Positions 25,478 to 31,985 of a stretch of DNA of 32,623 nt are shown here, piece after piece; the first letter of the stretch is position 1, and each line of letters starts with the position of its first letter. The translations under genes and the position numbers were made by a program. The notes below the pieces were generated by a model, which was not told where the DNA came from, did no database searches, and saw only the letters and a program-made list of their open reading frames with translations. Location of the stretch: NCBI GenBank assembly GCA_028707695.1, contig JAQWAL010000015.1, positions 1 through 32,623 of the forward strand, given 5' to 3'. The stretch is from Bacteroidales bacterium. Its GTDB lineage: Bacteria; Bacteroidota; Bacteroidia; Bacteroidales; UBA932.

Positions 25478-25615
25478 GCTCCAGCAGGTCTTCTGACTTA
25501 GCTTTTACCTCTGCACCTTCCCGCCGTTTTTGGCAGTGGTTAGAACGCAGATGAACCCCCAGGGGAAAGCATCACAGCAGCGGGTACTGTTTCCGGATCT
25601 CACGGAATTCCCTAA
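25478..25615 (-). promoter_or_regulatory. Cobalamin riboswitch
   Basis: Read leftward, the leader contains the conserved blocks of the B12 riboswitch in order: GGGAATTCCGTGAGATCCGG, ACAGTACCCGCTGCTGTGATGC, CCACTGCC, GGGAAGGTG and the B12 box AGTCAGAAGACCTGCTGG (25481-25498). It sits between the predicted start site (near 25623) and the btuB ATG. No clear terminator hairpin follows the B12 box, so control is more likely at translation initiation. Confidence 0.95.
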
Positions 25616-25629
25616 ACTGATAGACGGCA

Positions 25630-25637
25630 CAAAGGTA
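25630..25637 (-). promoter_or_regulatory. Promoter -7 box for the riboswitch-btuB-btuG operon
   Basis: The leftward strand reads TACCTTTG (TAnnTTTG). A TTG lies 21 bases upstream as a possible -33 element. The predicted start site is about 10 bases before the first conserved riboswitch block. Confidence 0.6.
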
Positions 25638-25669
25638 AATTAAAATACCATACAATTCCAACTTTTATT

Positions 25670-25677
25670 TAAATTTG
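25670..25677 (+). promoter_or_regulatory. Candidate -7 box for the M16 peptidase gene
   Basis: TAAATTTG lies 40 bases before the ATG at 25718 and is divergent from the btuB promoter. The -33 element is not recognisable. Confidence 0.4.
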
Positions 25678-25717
25678 TAACAAACTCAAATAATTACACA
25701 CACTTAACCTTAACAAC

Positions 25718-28531
25718 ATGACAAAAATTGTAAAACTCTTTTCGTTGGCAACAGCTATCTGTTTGCTCTTCTCCTGTACCGGCAAGGAGAGTGGCATAAG
25801 CCTCCCCCATGAACAGTACACTTTGGAAAACGGCCTCAAGGTGGTACTGCACCAAGACCATTCCGATCCCATTGTCTCTTTGGCCATACAATACCATGTA
25901 GGCTCCGGCAGGGAAAAGCAAGGCCGCACAGGCTTTGCACATTTTTTTGAACACATGCTTTTCCAACGTTCCGAAAATCTCCCACGCAATGCGTTTTTCC
26001 AGAATATTGCAAAACTTGGTGGTACTTTCAACGGATCTACCAATTCAGATGGTACCAACTATTACGAGACCGTTCCAAGGGATGCCCTGGAAAAAGTCTT
26101 ATGGATGGAATCAGACCGGATGGGATACTTTATCAATACAGTTACACAAGGCGGGCTGGAAAGGGAAATTGATATTGTTTCAAATGAGAAGCGTCAAAAC
26201 TACGACAGCCAACCATATGGGCAAAGCAGTATAATAATAGCAAAGGAGTTCTATCCGCAAGGACATCCATACAGCTGGACAACCATAGGAGAGATAGAAG
26301 ACCTGCGCAACTCCACCATAGAAGATGTAAAGGATTTCTACAAAACCTATTATGTGCCATCCAATGCTACCCTTGTACTCTCTGGAGATTTTGAACTCTC
26401 CCAGGCTAAGGAACTCATCGAAAAGTATTTTGCAGAGATTCCCAACCCACATGTAGTTGAGAAACCGCAACCACAACCGGTTACCCTGGAAGCTAACAAA
26501 TTCCTCATGTGGGAAGACGCCTACGCAAAGCTGCCTCAAATCACAATAACATACCCTACTGTAGAGCAATACCATCCCGATTCCTACGCACTCTCTGCAT
26601 TCACAAACCTTTTTGCATTTGGCAAGAACTCGCCATTGTACAAGGTGATTGTAGATCAAAAGAAACTAGCTTCCAATGTCAACGCATATAACATGACCCG
26701 AGAGATTGCAGGACAAGCGCAAATATCCATCCGCACCCACGACGGAGTTGACCTAAACCAAGTTTACTCTGCAATAGAAGAGGCTTTTGCCAAGTTCGAA
26801 GCCGAAGGAGTGAACCCACAGGAACTGGAAAAGTACAAAACAATGCAAGAGGTCAATATGTACAACAGGCTAAGCAGCACCCTGGGCAAGGCAGTCATGT
26901 TGGCAAGGGATAATGAGTTTTCGGGAATACCCGACAAATCCCTTAAAGATATTGATGTAGTCAGGAATCTTACCGCAGAAGATATTGTACAAGCCTATAA
27001 CAAATATTTCAAGAACAAGAACCATTTGGTTTTAAGTGTTGTTCCAAAGAACCAAACCTCTCTTGCAGTACAAGGATCCCTAATGGCACAAGTGTCATTA
27101 GAAAAAGTAGAAGATCAAAAAATGAAGTCACAAACAGGCAAGATCATTGACGATCCATACGAAAAAACACCTTCAAAAATTGATCGTTCTGCAGAGCCTG
27201 GGTACCTGGCAAACACCCCGGCGGCAAACATTCCGCAAGTGTGGAGTTCTACACTGTCAAACGGCATGGACATCAACGGAATCACACAGTCTGAACTTCC
27301 GGTTGTCCAATTCAACATCACACTCAAAGGGGGGTTGCTAACCGATCCGCAAGGTATGGAAGGGCTTTCCTACCTTAACGCCAGGCTTATGAACGAAGGT
27401 ACTGCAACCAAAACCGCAGAAGAACTGGAAAGCGCCATGGGTCTTTTGGGAGCAAGGATAAGGATCTCTTCCGGTACAGAGAGCGTTTCCATCGATGGCA
27501 CATCACTTAAAAGGACCTTACCACAGGTAATCGATTTGGTAAGTGAAATGATGCTCACGCCCAGGTTCGACCAGGAAGCATTGGCAAGGGTAAAACAAGA
27601 GACAAAAGCCTATTTACAACAAGCCTCTGCGGACCCCAGGGAAATAGCCCGCAACACAAGGGACAGGTTACTTTACGGAGAAGATGGCACTCTGGCACGA
27701 TCCTATTTGGGAACAATGCAAACCATTGACAATATAACAATGGAGCAAATAAAAGAACATTATACCAAATACTTCTCTCCAAATATTGCCTCTGTGAACA
27801 TTGCCGGAGACATAGACAAACCAGAGGCAGAAAAACTCTTTGCCACACTTTCAAATGAGTGGGCCTCCAAGGAAACTGAAATACCCTCTCCTGTACAAGG
27901 GATACCTGCAAAACCTGGAACTATCTACTTTGTGGATAATCCCGGTTCGCCCCAATCCATGATTTTTGTAAGCAAACCGGGAATCAGTATGGACAACCCC
28001 GATTATTTCCCTGCCTTCATAGCCAACTATCGTCTTGGCAACGGATCCCAAGGGATGCTTTTTGATATTCTAAGACTTCAAAAAGGATATACATACGGAG
28101 CATACTCTTCATTTGACGCAGGAGTTCATTATAACAATTTCACAGCCTATTCAAGCGTACAAGGCAGCACTACCCCGGATGCCCTGGCAACATTCCACAA
28201 CCTAATAAAAGATTATCCGGCAAAATATACCCGGGAGATGCTGCAAGAGACAAAAACTTCATTAAACCGCTCCATGGCATCGTCGTTTGAAACCCTTCAA
28301 GCACTTGTAGGAATACTCCAAAACATCTCTTACTATGGTTTGCCTGTAGATTATGTATCCAGGCAAGAGCAAATACTGGCAAACATTACTGACGGGCAAA
28401 TAAAGGATATTATCCAAAAACACATGGATGTAAACGATATGGTGTTCGTTGTAGTGGGAGATGCACGAACCCAAATGAAACCTTTGGAAGCACTTGGAAT
28501 GGGCAAACCCATTTTGGTTACAGCCAGGTAA
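25718..28531 (+). CDS. M16 family zinc peptidase lipoprotein, two-domain
   Basis: The 937-residue protein has a lipoprotein signal peptide (LLFSC, Cys20) and two M16 halves. The first (about 30-480) carries the inverted zinc motif HFFEH (75-79) with the distal ligand Glu156 exactly 76 residues after His79, so it is catalytically complete. The second (about 515-935) has the fold but GLSYLNARL in place of HxxEH, so it is the inactive partner usual in this family. It has an RLGNGSQGMLFDILRLQKGYTYGAYSS substrate-clamp segment. It is probably an envelope-anchored oligopeptidase. It is divergent from the B12 operon and ends at a strong terminator; no functional link to B12 is claimed. Confidence 0.92.
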   Translation: MTKIVKLFSLATAICLLFSCTGKESGISLPHEQYTLENGLKVVLHQDHSDPIVSLAIQYHVGSGREKQGRTGFAHFFEHMLFQRSENLPRNAFFQNIAKLGGTFNGSTNSDGTNYYETVPRDALEKVLWMESDRMGYFINTVTQGGLEREIDIVSNEKRQNYDSQPYGQSSIIIAKEFYPQGHPYSWTTIGEIEDLRNSTIEDVKDFYKTYYVPSNATLVLSGDFELSQAKELIEKYFAEIPNPHVVEKPQPQPVTLEANKFLMWEDAYAKLPQITITYPTVEQYHPDSYALSAFTNLFAFGKNSPLYKVIVDQKKLASNVNAYNMTREIAGQAQISIRTHDGVDLNQVYSAIEEAFAKFEAEGVNPQELEKYKTMQEVNMYNRLSSTLGKAVMLARDNEFSGIPDKSLKDIDVVRNLTAEDIVQAYNKYFKNKNHLVLSVVPKNQTSLAVQGSLMAQVSLEKVEDQKMKSQTGKIIDDPYEKTPSKIDRSAEPGYLANTPAANIPQVWSSTLSNGMDINGITQSELPVVQFNITLKGGLLTDPQGMEGLSYLNARLMNEGTATKTAEELESAMGLLGARIRISSGTESVSIDGTSLKRTLPQVIDLVSEMMLTPRFDQEALARVKQETKAYLQQASADPREIARNTRDRLLYGEDGTLARSYLGTMQTIDNITMEQIKEHYTKYFSPNIASVNIAGDIDKPEAEKLFATLSNEWASKETEIPSPVQGIPAKPGTIYFVDNPGSPQSMIFVSKPGISMDNPDYFPAFIANYRLGNGSQGMLFDILRLQKGYTYGAYSSFDAGVHYNNFTAYSSVQGSTTPDALATFHNLIKDYPAKYTREMLQETKTSLNRSMASSFETLQALVGILQNISYYGLPVDYVSRQEQILANITDGQIKDIIQKHMDVNDMVFVVVGDARTQMKPLEALGMGKPILVTAR

Positions 28532-28551
28532 CTTGTTTCGACTATTCAAAC

Positions 28552-28609
28552 AAACCGGGGCAATCACATTTGAAAACCGAAATTGTCCCGGTTTATTGAA
28601 TTTTTTTTT
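28552..28609 (+). terminator. Rho-independent terminator after the M16 peptidase gene
   Basis: Arms AAACCGGGGCAAT (28552-28564) and ATTGTCCCGGTTT (28582-28594) pair with a single G-U. They are followed by ATTGAA and a run of nine T. The T run directly abuts the -33 TTTG of the tRNA-Leu promoter. Confidence 0.85.
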
Positions 28610-28637
28610 GACAGATTGTTTATTTTATTTACTTTTG
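28607..28637 (+). promoter_or_regulatory. Promoter of tRNA-Leu
   Basis: TTTG at 28607-28610, exactly 19 bases, then TACTTTTG at 28630-28637: a full match to TTTG-N19-TAnnTTTG. The predicted start site lies about 20 bases before the tRNA. Confidence 0.85.
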
Positions 28638-28662
28638 CGTCCCAATGTTTACCAAAACATTT

Positions 28663-28746
28663 GCCCGGATGGCGGAATTGGTAGACGCGCTGGTCTCAAA
28701 CACCAGTGGCCGCAAGGCTGTGCCGGTTCGATCCCGGCTCCGGGTA
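28663..28746 (+). tRNA. tRNA-Leu (anticodon CAA)
   Basis: This is an 84-base class II tRNA. The acceptor GCCCGGA pairs with TCCGGGT (28739-28745, first pair G-U). The anticodon stem CTGGT/ACCAG holds loop CTCAAAC with anticodon CAA at 28697-28699. There is a long variable arm (GGCCGCAAGGCTGT region) and a T arm GCCGG/CCGGC around TTCGATC. CCA is not encoded. Its 3' end is repeated 3.2 kb downstream, suggesting use as an integration site. Confidence 0.97.
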
Positions 28747-28754
28747 CGAAAAAA
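28738..28754 (+). repeat. Att-like direct repeat, left copy (tRNA-Leu 3' end)
   Basis: CTCCGGGTACGAAAAAA covers the last nine bases of the tRNA and the bases just after it. It recurs as CTGCGGGTACGAAAAAA at 31948-31964, identical over the last 14 bases. Together the copies bracket the ATPase/AbiE cassette, as left and right ends of a tRNA-targeted insertion would. Confidence 0.5.
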
Positions 28755-28785
28755 GCAGGTCAATATGGCCTGCTTTTTTTGTACC
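28743..28785. terminator. Bidirectional terminator between tRNA-Leu and the ATPase gene
   Basis: GCAGG and CCTGC with their flanking A and T runs form a stem that terminates in both directions (T runs on either strand). The dyad extends outwards to GGTAC/GTACC, giving 17-base arms (28743-28759 and 28769-28785) with one G-U on the top strand. The left arm starts inside the tRNA 3' end. Confidence 0.8.
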
Positions 28786-28814
28786 GTCGCTTGCGGGGTG
28801 CGGGCAAGCTCCTT

Positions 28815-30179
28815 TTAGGATTTGCACCACTTCATAATATCATCGGGCAACAATACATTCTCCATAGTTCTCAAAGGTCTATTTTTGAGAAAAAGTTTGG
28901 GTATAATGATGTGATTTTGAGCAAATGGCAATTTTCCTGCCTTGTTTATCAACTCCGCCAATAAGCGATTGCTATTCTCTTTGATAGTCCATTTGCATTC
29001 ACCAACAAGTAGATACTTTTTATCCAAAGATTCGGCAACTACATCTATTTCGATACGCTCATTTCTTGAAACATTACCCCACCAACGGCGTGCAATACCG
29101 AATGTGATCCCGTCAATCTCGTTCCCTGAAACAGTCTCACGGCAAAGGTTCTCCCAATAATCGGCAACATAGTCTGAAAAATGGTTATCTAAATTCGACA
29201 ATATCGGGGCAATACGCCCAATTTCGATAAATGAGCGATTATGAATAATGAACTTAAAATAGAAGTTCATAAATGGGTCGCTTATCTTGTAGAGGCTCTT
29301 TTTGGAGTTCTTTTCGTTTTCGCCAAAGGGAATCTCTTTGGTTAAATATCCCAACAAGATTAATTTGGCAAGGGGTCTGGAAAGGTTTGTGGCAATCTCT
29401 CCGCTCCGACCTGCTATCTCAGACAAACGATGTGCACCACCACCCACATAAGACATAATTGTTGCGGTCTTCACAATATCCTTAATATCATCTTTGAAGA
29501 GCTTCAAAGGCTCCTCATATAACGTTCCATTCACCGACAGCATATTGTTCTCAACCGCCTCCCTAAGATTGGTATAGCCTTCTCTGAGCTCCCAATAACG
29601 TGGTACTCCACCCCAAACAGCATACTCTTCGACTGCATCAGTTGCAGATACACCGAGAGCCTCTTGAATATAATGAACTTTTATCGGAGTAATTTTCAAT
29701 ATGGCATCAGCACGACCATAGAGTGGTGATGAAGCATCTAACACCAATCCGTACATCAATTGCTGAGATGAGCCGCAAATTACTAAGTTAAACTTCAACT
29801 TCTTTGAATCTAATTTATTTTGAAGAATGGATGGCAGGTCAGGACTACTCCCTACAAGATAGGGGAATTCGTCAATACACAATGTAAACCTTAGTGTTGT
29901 ACGGTCGTTGAGTGTATCGAAAAAGACACTCCAATTGGGATATATCACTTTATCAAATCCCGGAATGATAACTGCTATCATCTTTGCCAATACCTCTCGC
30001 TGTAAAACAGCATCTGTCTGGTCTGCCAAATAGTAGACATCATTTTGATTCAACACTCTGGTAATAAGCGTAGATTTCCCCAAACGCCTACGACCATAGA
30101 GTACCGTAAATGTGGATTTTTCCGCATTTAACACCTGTTTAACCCTTTTTGTCTCTTCGATTCTGTCAACAAAATTCAT
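28815..30179 (-). CDS. AAA ATPase with C-terminal DUF234 (PD-(D/E)xK nuclease-like) domain
   Basis: From ATG 30179 the protein has 454 residues. The N-terminal P-loop ATPase (archaeal ATPase/AAA_14-like) begins FVDRIEETKRVKQVL and has Walker A GRRRLGKST (29-37), Walker B LCIDEFPYL (100-108) and a sensor-like ICGSSQQLM (134-142). A winged-helix region follows (about 235-300). The C-terminal DUF234 domain (about 335-450) has ERIEIDVVAE and LLVGECKW, giving Asp379 and Glu394-x-Lys396, the PD-(D/E)xK pattern. The biochemical role of such ATPases is unknown; they are frequent in Bacteroidota and archaeal accessory DNA. An upstream TTG at 30233 would add 18 residues and run through the promoter dyad, so ATG 30179 is chosen. 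It sits downstream of an AbiE pair but has its own promoter. Confidence 0.88.
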   Translation of the reverse strand: MNFVDRIEETKRVKQVLNAEKSTFTVLYGRRRLGKSTLITRVLNQNDVYYLADQTDAVLQREVLAKMIAVIIPGFDKVIYPNWSVFFDTLNDRTTLRFTLCIDEFPYLVGSSPDLPSILQNKLDSKKLKFNLVICGSSQQLMYGLVLDASSPLYGRADAILKITPIKVHYIQEALGVSATDAVEEYAVWGGVPRYWELREGYTNLREAVENNMLSVNGTLYEEPLKLFKDDIKDIVKTATIMSYVGGGAHRLSEIAGRSGEIATNLSRPLAKLILLGYLTKEIPFGENEKNSKKSLYKISDPFMNFYFKFIIHNRSFIEIGRIAPILSNLDNHFSDYVADYWENLCRETVSGNEIDGITFGIARRWWGNVSRNERIEIDVVAESLDKKYLLVGECKWTIKENSNRLLAELINKAGKLPFAQNHIIIPKLFLKNRPLRTMENVLLPDDIMKWCKS

Positions 30180-30189
30180 TTCTGCGTAA

Positions 30190-30230
30190 TTATTATGCAC
30201 TACAAACATAATGTATGTATTGCATAATAA
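30190..30230 (-). promoter_or_regulatory. Promoter with operator-like inverted repeat for the ATPase gene
   Basis: Perfect 10-base arms TTATTATGCA (30190-30199) and TGCATAATAA (30221-30230) flank a leftward -7 box TATGTTTG (30203-30210). A leftward TTTG lies 20 bases upstream (30231-30234). The predicted start site falls in the proximal arm and the -33 element abuts the distal arm, so a protein bound to this dyad would block transcription. Confidence 0.6.
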
Positions 30231-30285
30231 CAAATTTTTCTTTCTATAATATTATTTTGGTGTGTGCTTTTGTTTGTAAACCCTA

Positions 30286-31113
30286 TCAGGGTTGCCGATA
30301 TTTTATTCGGTCAGCTAGTTGCAAAAAATAATCGTTTGACCAGATATCTAACACAGCGGGGTTCTGAATGAAAGGCATAATGTCACGCTTGACCATATTG
30401 ATATCTGTAGAGCCGAGCTTTTCACTGAGCATCTTTATAAAGTCCTCTTTGTCGATATCCAATCCGTTAAATTCTTTGGCTCTAATTTGGAAATGTGCGA
30501 AGTTGAGTGGTATATCGTGCCTTACATACCATTCGAAATCGTACCAGTCACGGCCCTTAACGCGGTTCTTGTAGCTCCGGAATATCAGTGCATGCATTTT
30601 GCCGGCATAAAGGTCGGACAATGTGAAGCAACGGGTCATAAACGAGAACGGCATCAACGAAAGCTTTTGTTCTGTCGAGAATCCCAACGGAGGATCGGTA
30701 TCCACTTCAATCTTTATTTTTATCTCTTTCTCCGTCTTGAAAATCAGGTCGTACATCTCCGTGTTGTCTTTCAAAAAAGCCGATTCTACTTTAGTCTGAA
30801 CCTTTTTCTCTTTTTTCGTTATCAGCACATCACGTCCTGAAGCTTTAAACTCTTCTATAACTGCCGGGAAATAGTTCTTAATATCAAACTCCACATTCTT
30901 TTCTGTCAGTGAAAAGTCCATATCCTCGGAAAATCGAGGCAGCCCGTGAAATATCCGCAGGCAAGTCCCACCATAGAATGCAGCCTTGTCAAAAAAGCCA
31001 CCCCGGTAAAGTCCCGCCAGCGCGATTTCTTGCATAACTTCATTTATAGCATTGTGCTTTTCCTGTGCGGTCTTTATGTCATACCGTCCTAGCATCTGAT
31101 CAAATATTGTCAT
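30286..31113 (-). CDS. AbiEii-type nucleotidyltransferase toxin
   Basis: The 275-residue protein is of the AbiEii/AbiGii family of toxins, which modify tRNA or other targets by nucleotide transfer and act in abortive phage defence. The polymerase-beta-like motifs are intact: GGTCLRIFHG (48-57), SEDMDFSL (62-69, metal-binding Asp64 and Asp66), IEVDTD (135-140, third carboxylate Asp138) and KGRDWYDFEWYV (186-197). It overlaps the upstream AbiEi-like gene by 4 bases (ATGA), the coupling usual for these pairs. The stop codon lies inside a small AACCCT-ATC-AGGGTT hairpin without a T run, which may slow but not fully stop transcription. Confidence 0.92.
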   Translation of the reverse strand: MTIFDQMLGRYDIKTAQEKHNAINEVMQEIALAGLYRGGFFDKAAFYGGTCLRIFHGLPRFSEDMDFSLTEKNVEFDIKNYFPAVIEEFKASGRDVLITKKEKKVQTKVESAFLKDNTEMYDLIFKTEKEIKIKIEVDTDPPLGFSTEQKLSLMPFSFMTRCFTLSDLYAGKMHALIFRSYKNRVKGRDWYDFEWYVRHDIPLNFAHFQIRAKEFNGLDIDKEDFIKMLSEKLGSTDINMVKRDIMPFIQNPAVLDIWSNDYFLQLADRIKYRQP

Positions 31114-31736
31114 CGTGATAATAGTTTTAACAGTAATTTAAGCGCCTTTTTCTTCTTCCCGGTCGCGACGCATTGTTCAATAATGTCCTTGTCCATCGCC
31201 CTAAATGCCGACATATCCAAACGCAAATAATCCTCCAGATATGTTTCTACGGCCTTCACCGACTGGAAATTGATATGCGAAGTCGTTATGATCAAATCGC
31301 TCAACGCCTTTTCGGGCGAAGCGATTAGAAATGTGTACTTTTTATCGACCGTCTTTTGATTAATTCCGATGGAATAATAGTCCTCCCTAACCGAAACATA
31401 TTGAAATGTAGCTATGCTATTTTCGAACTTCCTGGAGCGGTTGGTGGTCGCCGAGCGGACGATAAAAACCTTTTCGGGGATTAAGCCGTAGTATCGCAAC
31501 GCACTCTCCATCGAAAGATAGGACGGACCATAGAGGTGATTCGCTATCAACTCTACAGACAGCAGTTCTCCCGTGACGTCAGGCGAAACCACATAAATTC
31601 CTTTCTTTAGCCTTATGAGCTTTCCCTCACCCTCCAATGCCTGTACCTTGTCATTTGGAAAATTGTACGACGAAAACAAGGATCGAAGAACGGAAATATT
31701 AAACGGGATTACCCCTAGTTGTACTAATTCTCCCAT
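31110..31736 (-). CDS. AbiEi-like antitoxin / transcriptional regulator
   Basis: This 208-residue protein is the upstream partner of the AbiEii toxin. It has an N-terminal winged-helix-like segment (about 10-50, ending LIRLKKGIYVVSP, the typical wing), a middle region with SYLSMESALRYYGLIPE (AbiEi_4-like), and a basic, Lys-rich C-terminus (GKKKKALKLLLKLLSR). In the studied streptococcal system AbiEi is a type IV antitoxin that also represses its own promoter by binding inverted repeats. Here a perfect 17-base-arm dyad lies 40 bases upstream of the start codon, fitting autoregulation. The 4-base overlap with the toxin gene supports coupled translation. Confidence 0.88.
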   Translation of the reverse strand: MGELVQLGVIPFNISVLRSLFSSYNFPNDKVQALEGEGKLIRLKKGIYVVSPDVTGELLSVELIANHLYGPSYLSMESALRYYGLIPEKVFIVRSATTNRSRKFENSIATFQYVSVREDYYSIGINQKTVDKKYTFLIASPEKALSDLIITTSHINFQSVKAVETYLEDYLRLDMSAFRAMDKDIIEQCVATGKKKKALKLLLKLLSR

Positions 31737-31759
31737 CGCTGATTGTATTTATGGTTTTA

Positions 31760-31767
31760 CAAATATA
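31760..31767 (-). promoter_or_regulatory. Candidate -7 box for the abiE operon
   Basis: The leftward strand reads TATATTTG (TAnnTTTG), 23 bases before the abiEi ATG at 31736. At standard spacing the -33 element would fall at about 31787-31790, inside the adjacent inverted repeat. Confidence 0.55.
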
Positions 31768-31775
31768 TTAATTTA

Positions 31776-31812
31776 TGCACAGATAACAGAATAAAATTCT
31801 GTTATCTGTGCA
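31776..31812. promoter_or_regulatory. Perfect 37-base inverted repeat, probable AbiEi operator
   Basis: TGCACAGATAACAGAAT (31776-31792), loop AAA, then its exact complement (31796-31812). It covers the expected -33 region of the abiE promoter. No T run follows on either strand at the distance needed for a terminator, so an operator is the better reading. Confidence 0.65.
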
Positions 31813-31947
31813 ATATTCAATATTTTTTGAACTTTCGTTCCCATAACTTCGCCAATCTAATTAAGGACTGTGAATAAATTGACATGCTTCTCAAATTTAT
31901 TGCAATCAGCTCTAAATCCTATAGAAAAGTTCAGGATATTTTTCCTT

Positions 31948-31964
31948 CTGCGGGTACGAAAAAA
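31948..31964 (+). repeat. Att-like direct repeat, right copy
   Basis: CTGCGGGTACGAAAAAA matches the tRNA-Leu 3' end copy at 28738-28754 with one mismatch (14 contiguous identical bases). It lies 22 bases before the start codon of the decayed AtoE gene, in an otherwise gene-free stretch (31737-31985) that also holds the abiE promoter and dyad. Confidence 0.5.
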
Positions 31965-31985
31965 AATAAAAAAAAACTAACTTTA

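Noticed and set aside
28494-28964. A 156-codon plus-strand frame running through the tRNA-Leu gene
   Set aside because: It crosses a tRNA, two terminators and the end of the ATPase gene; it cannot be a real protein gene.
30279-30293. AACCCT-ATC-AGGGTT hairpin at the end of abiEii as a terminator
   Set aside because: The stem is only six pairs and no T run follows on the gene's strand (TTTACAAAC), so a true terminator call is not supported; it is mentioned in the gene entry only.
31776-31812. The long dyad read as a transcription terminator or a transposon end
   Set aside because: There is no T run next to either arm, no transposase gene and no target-site duplication around it; the position over the abiE promoter fits an operator better.
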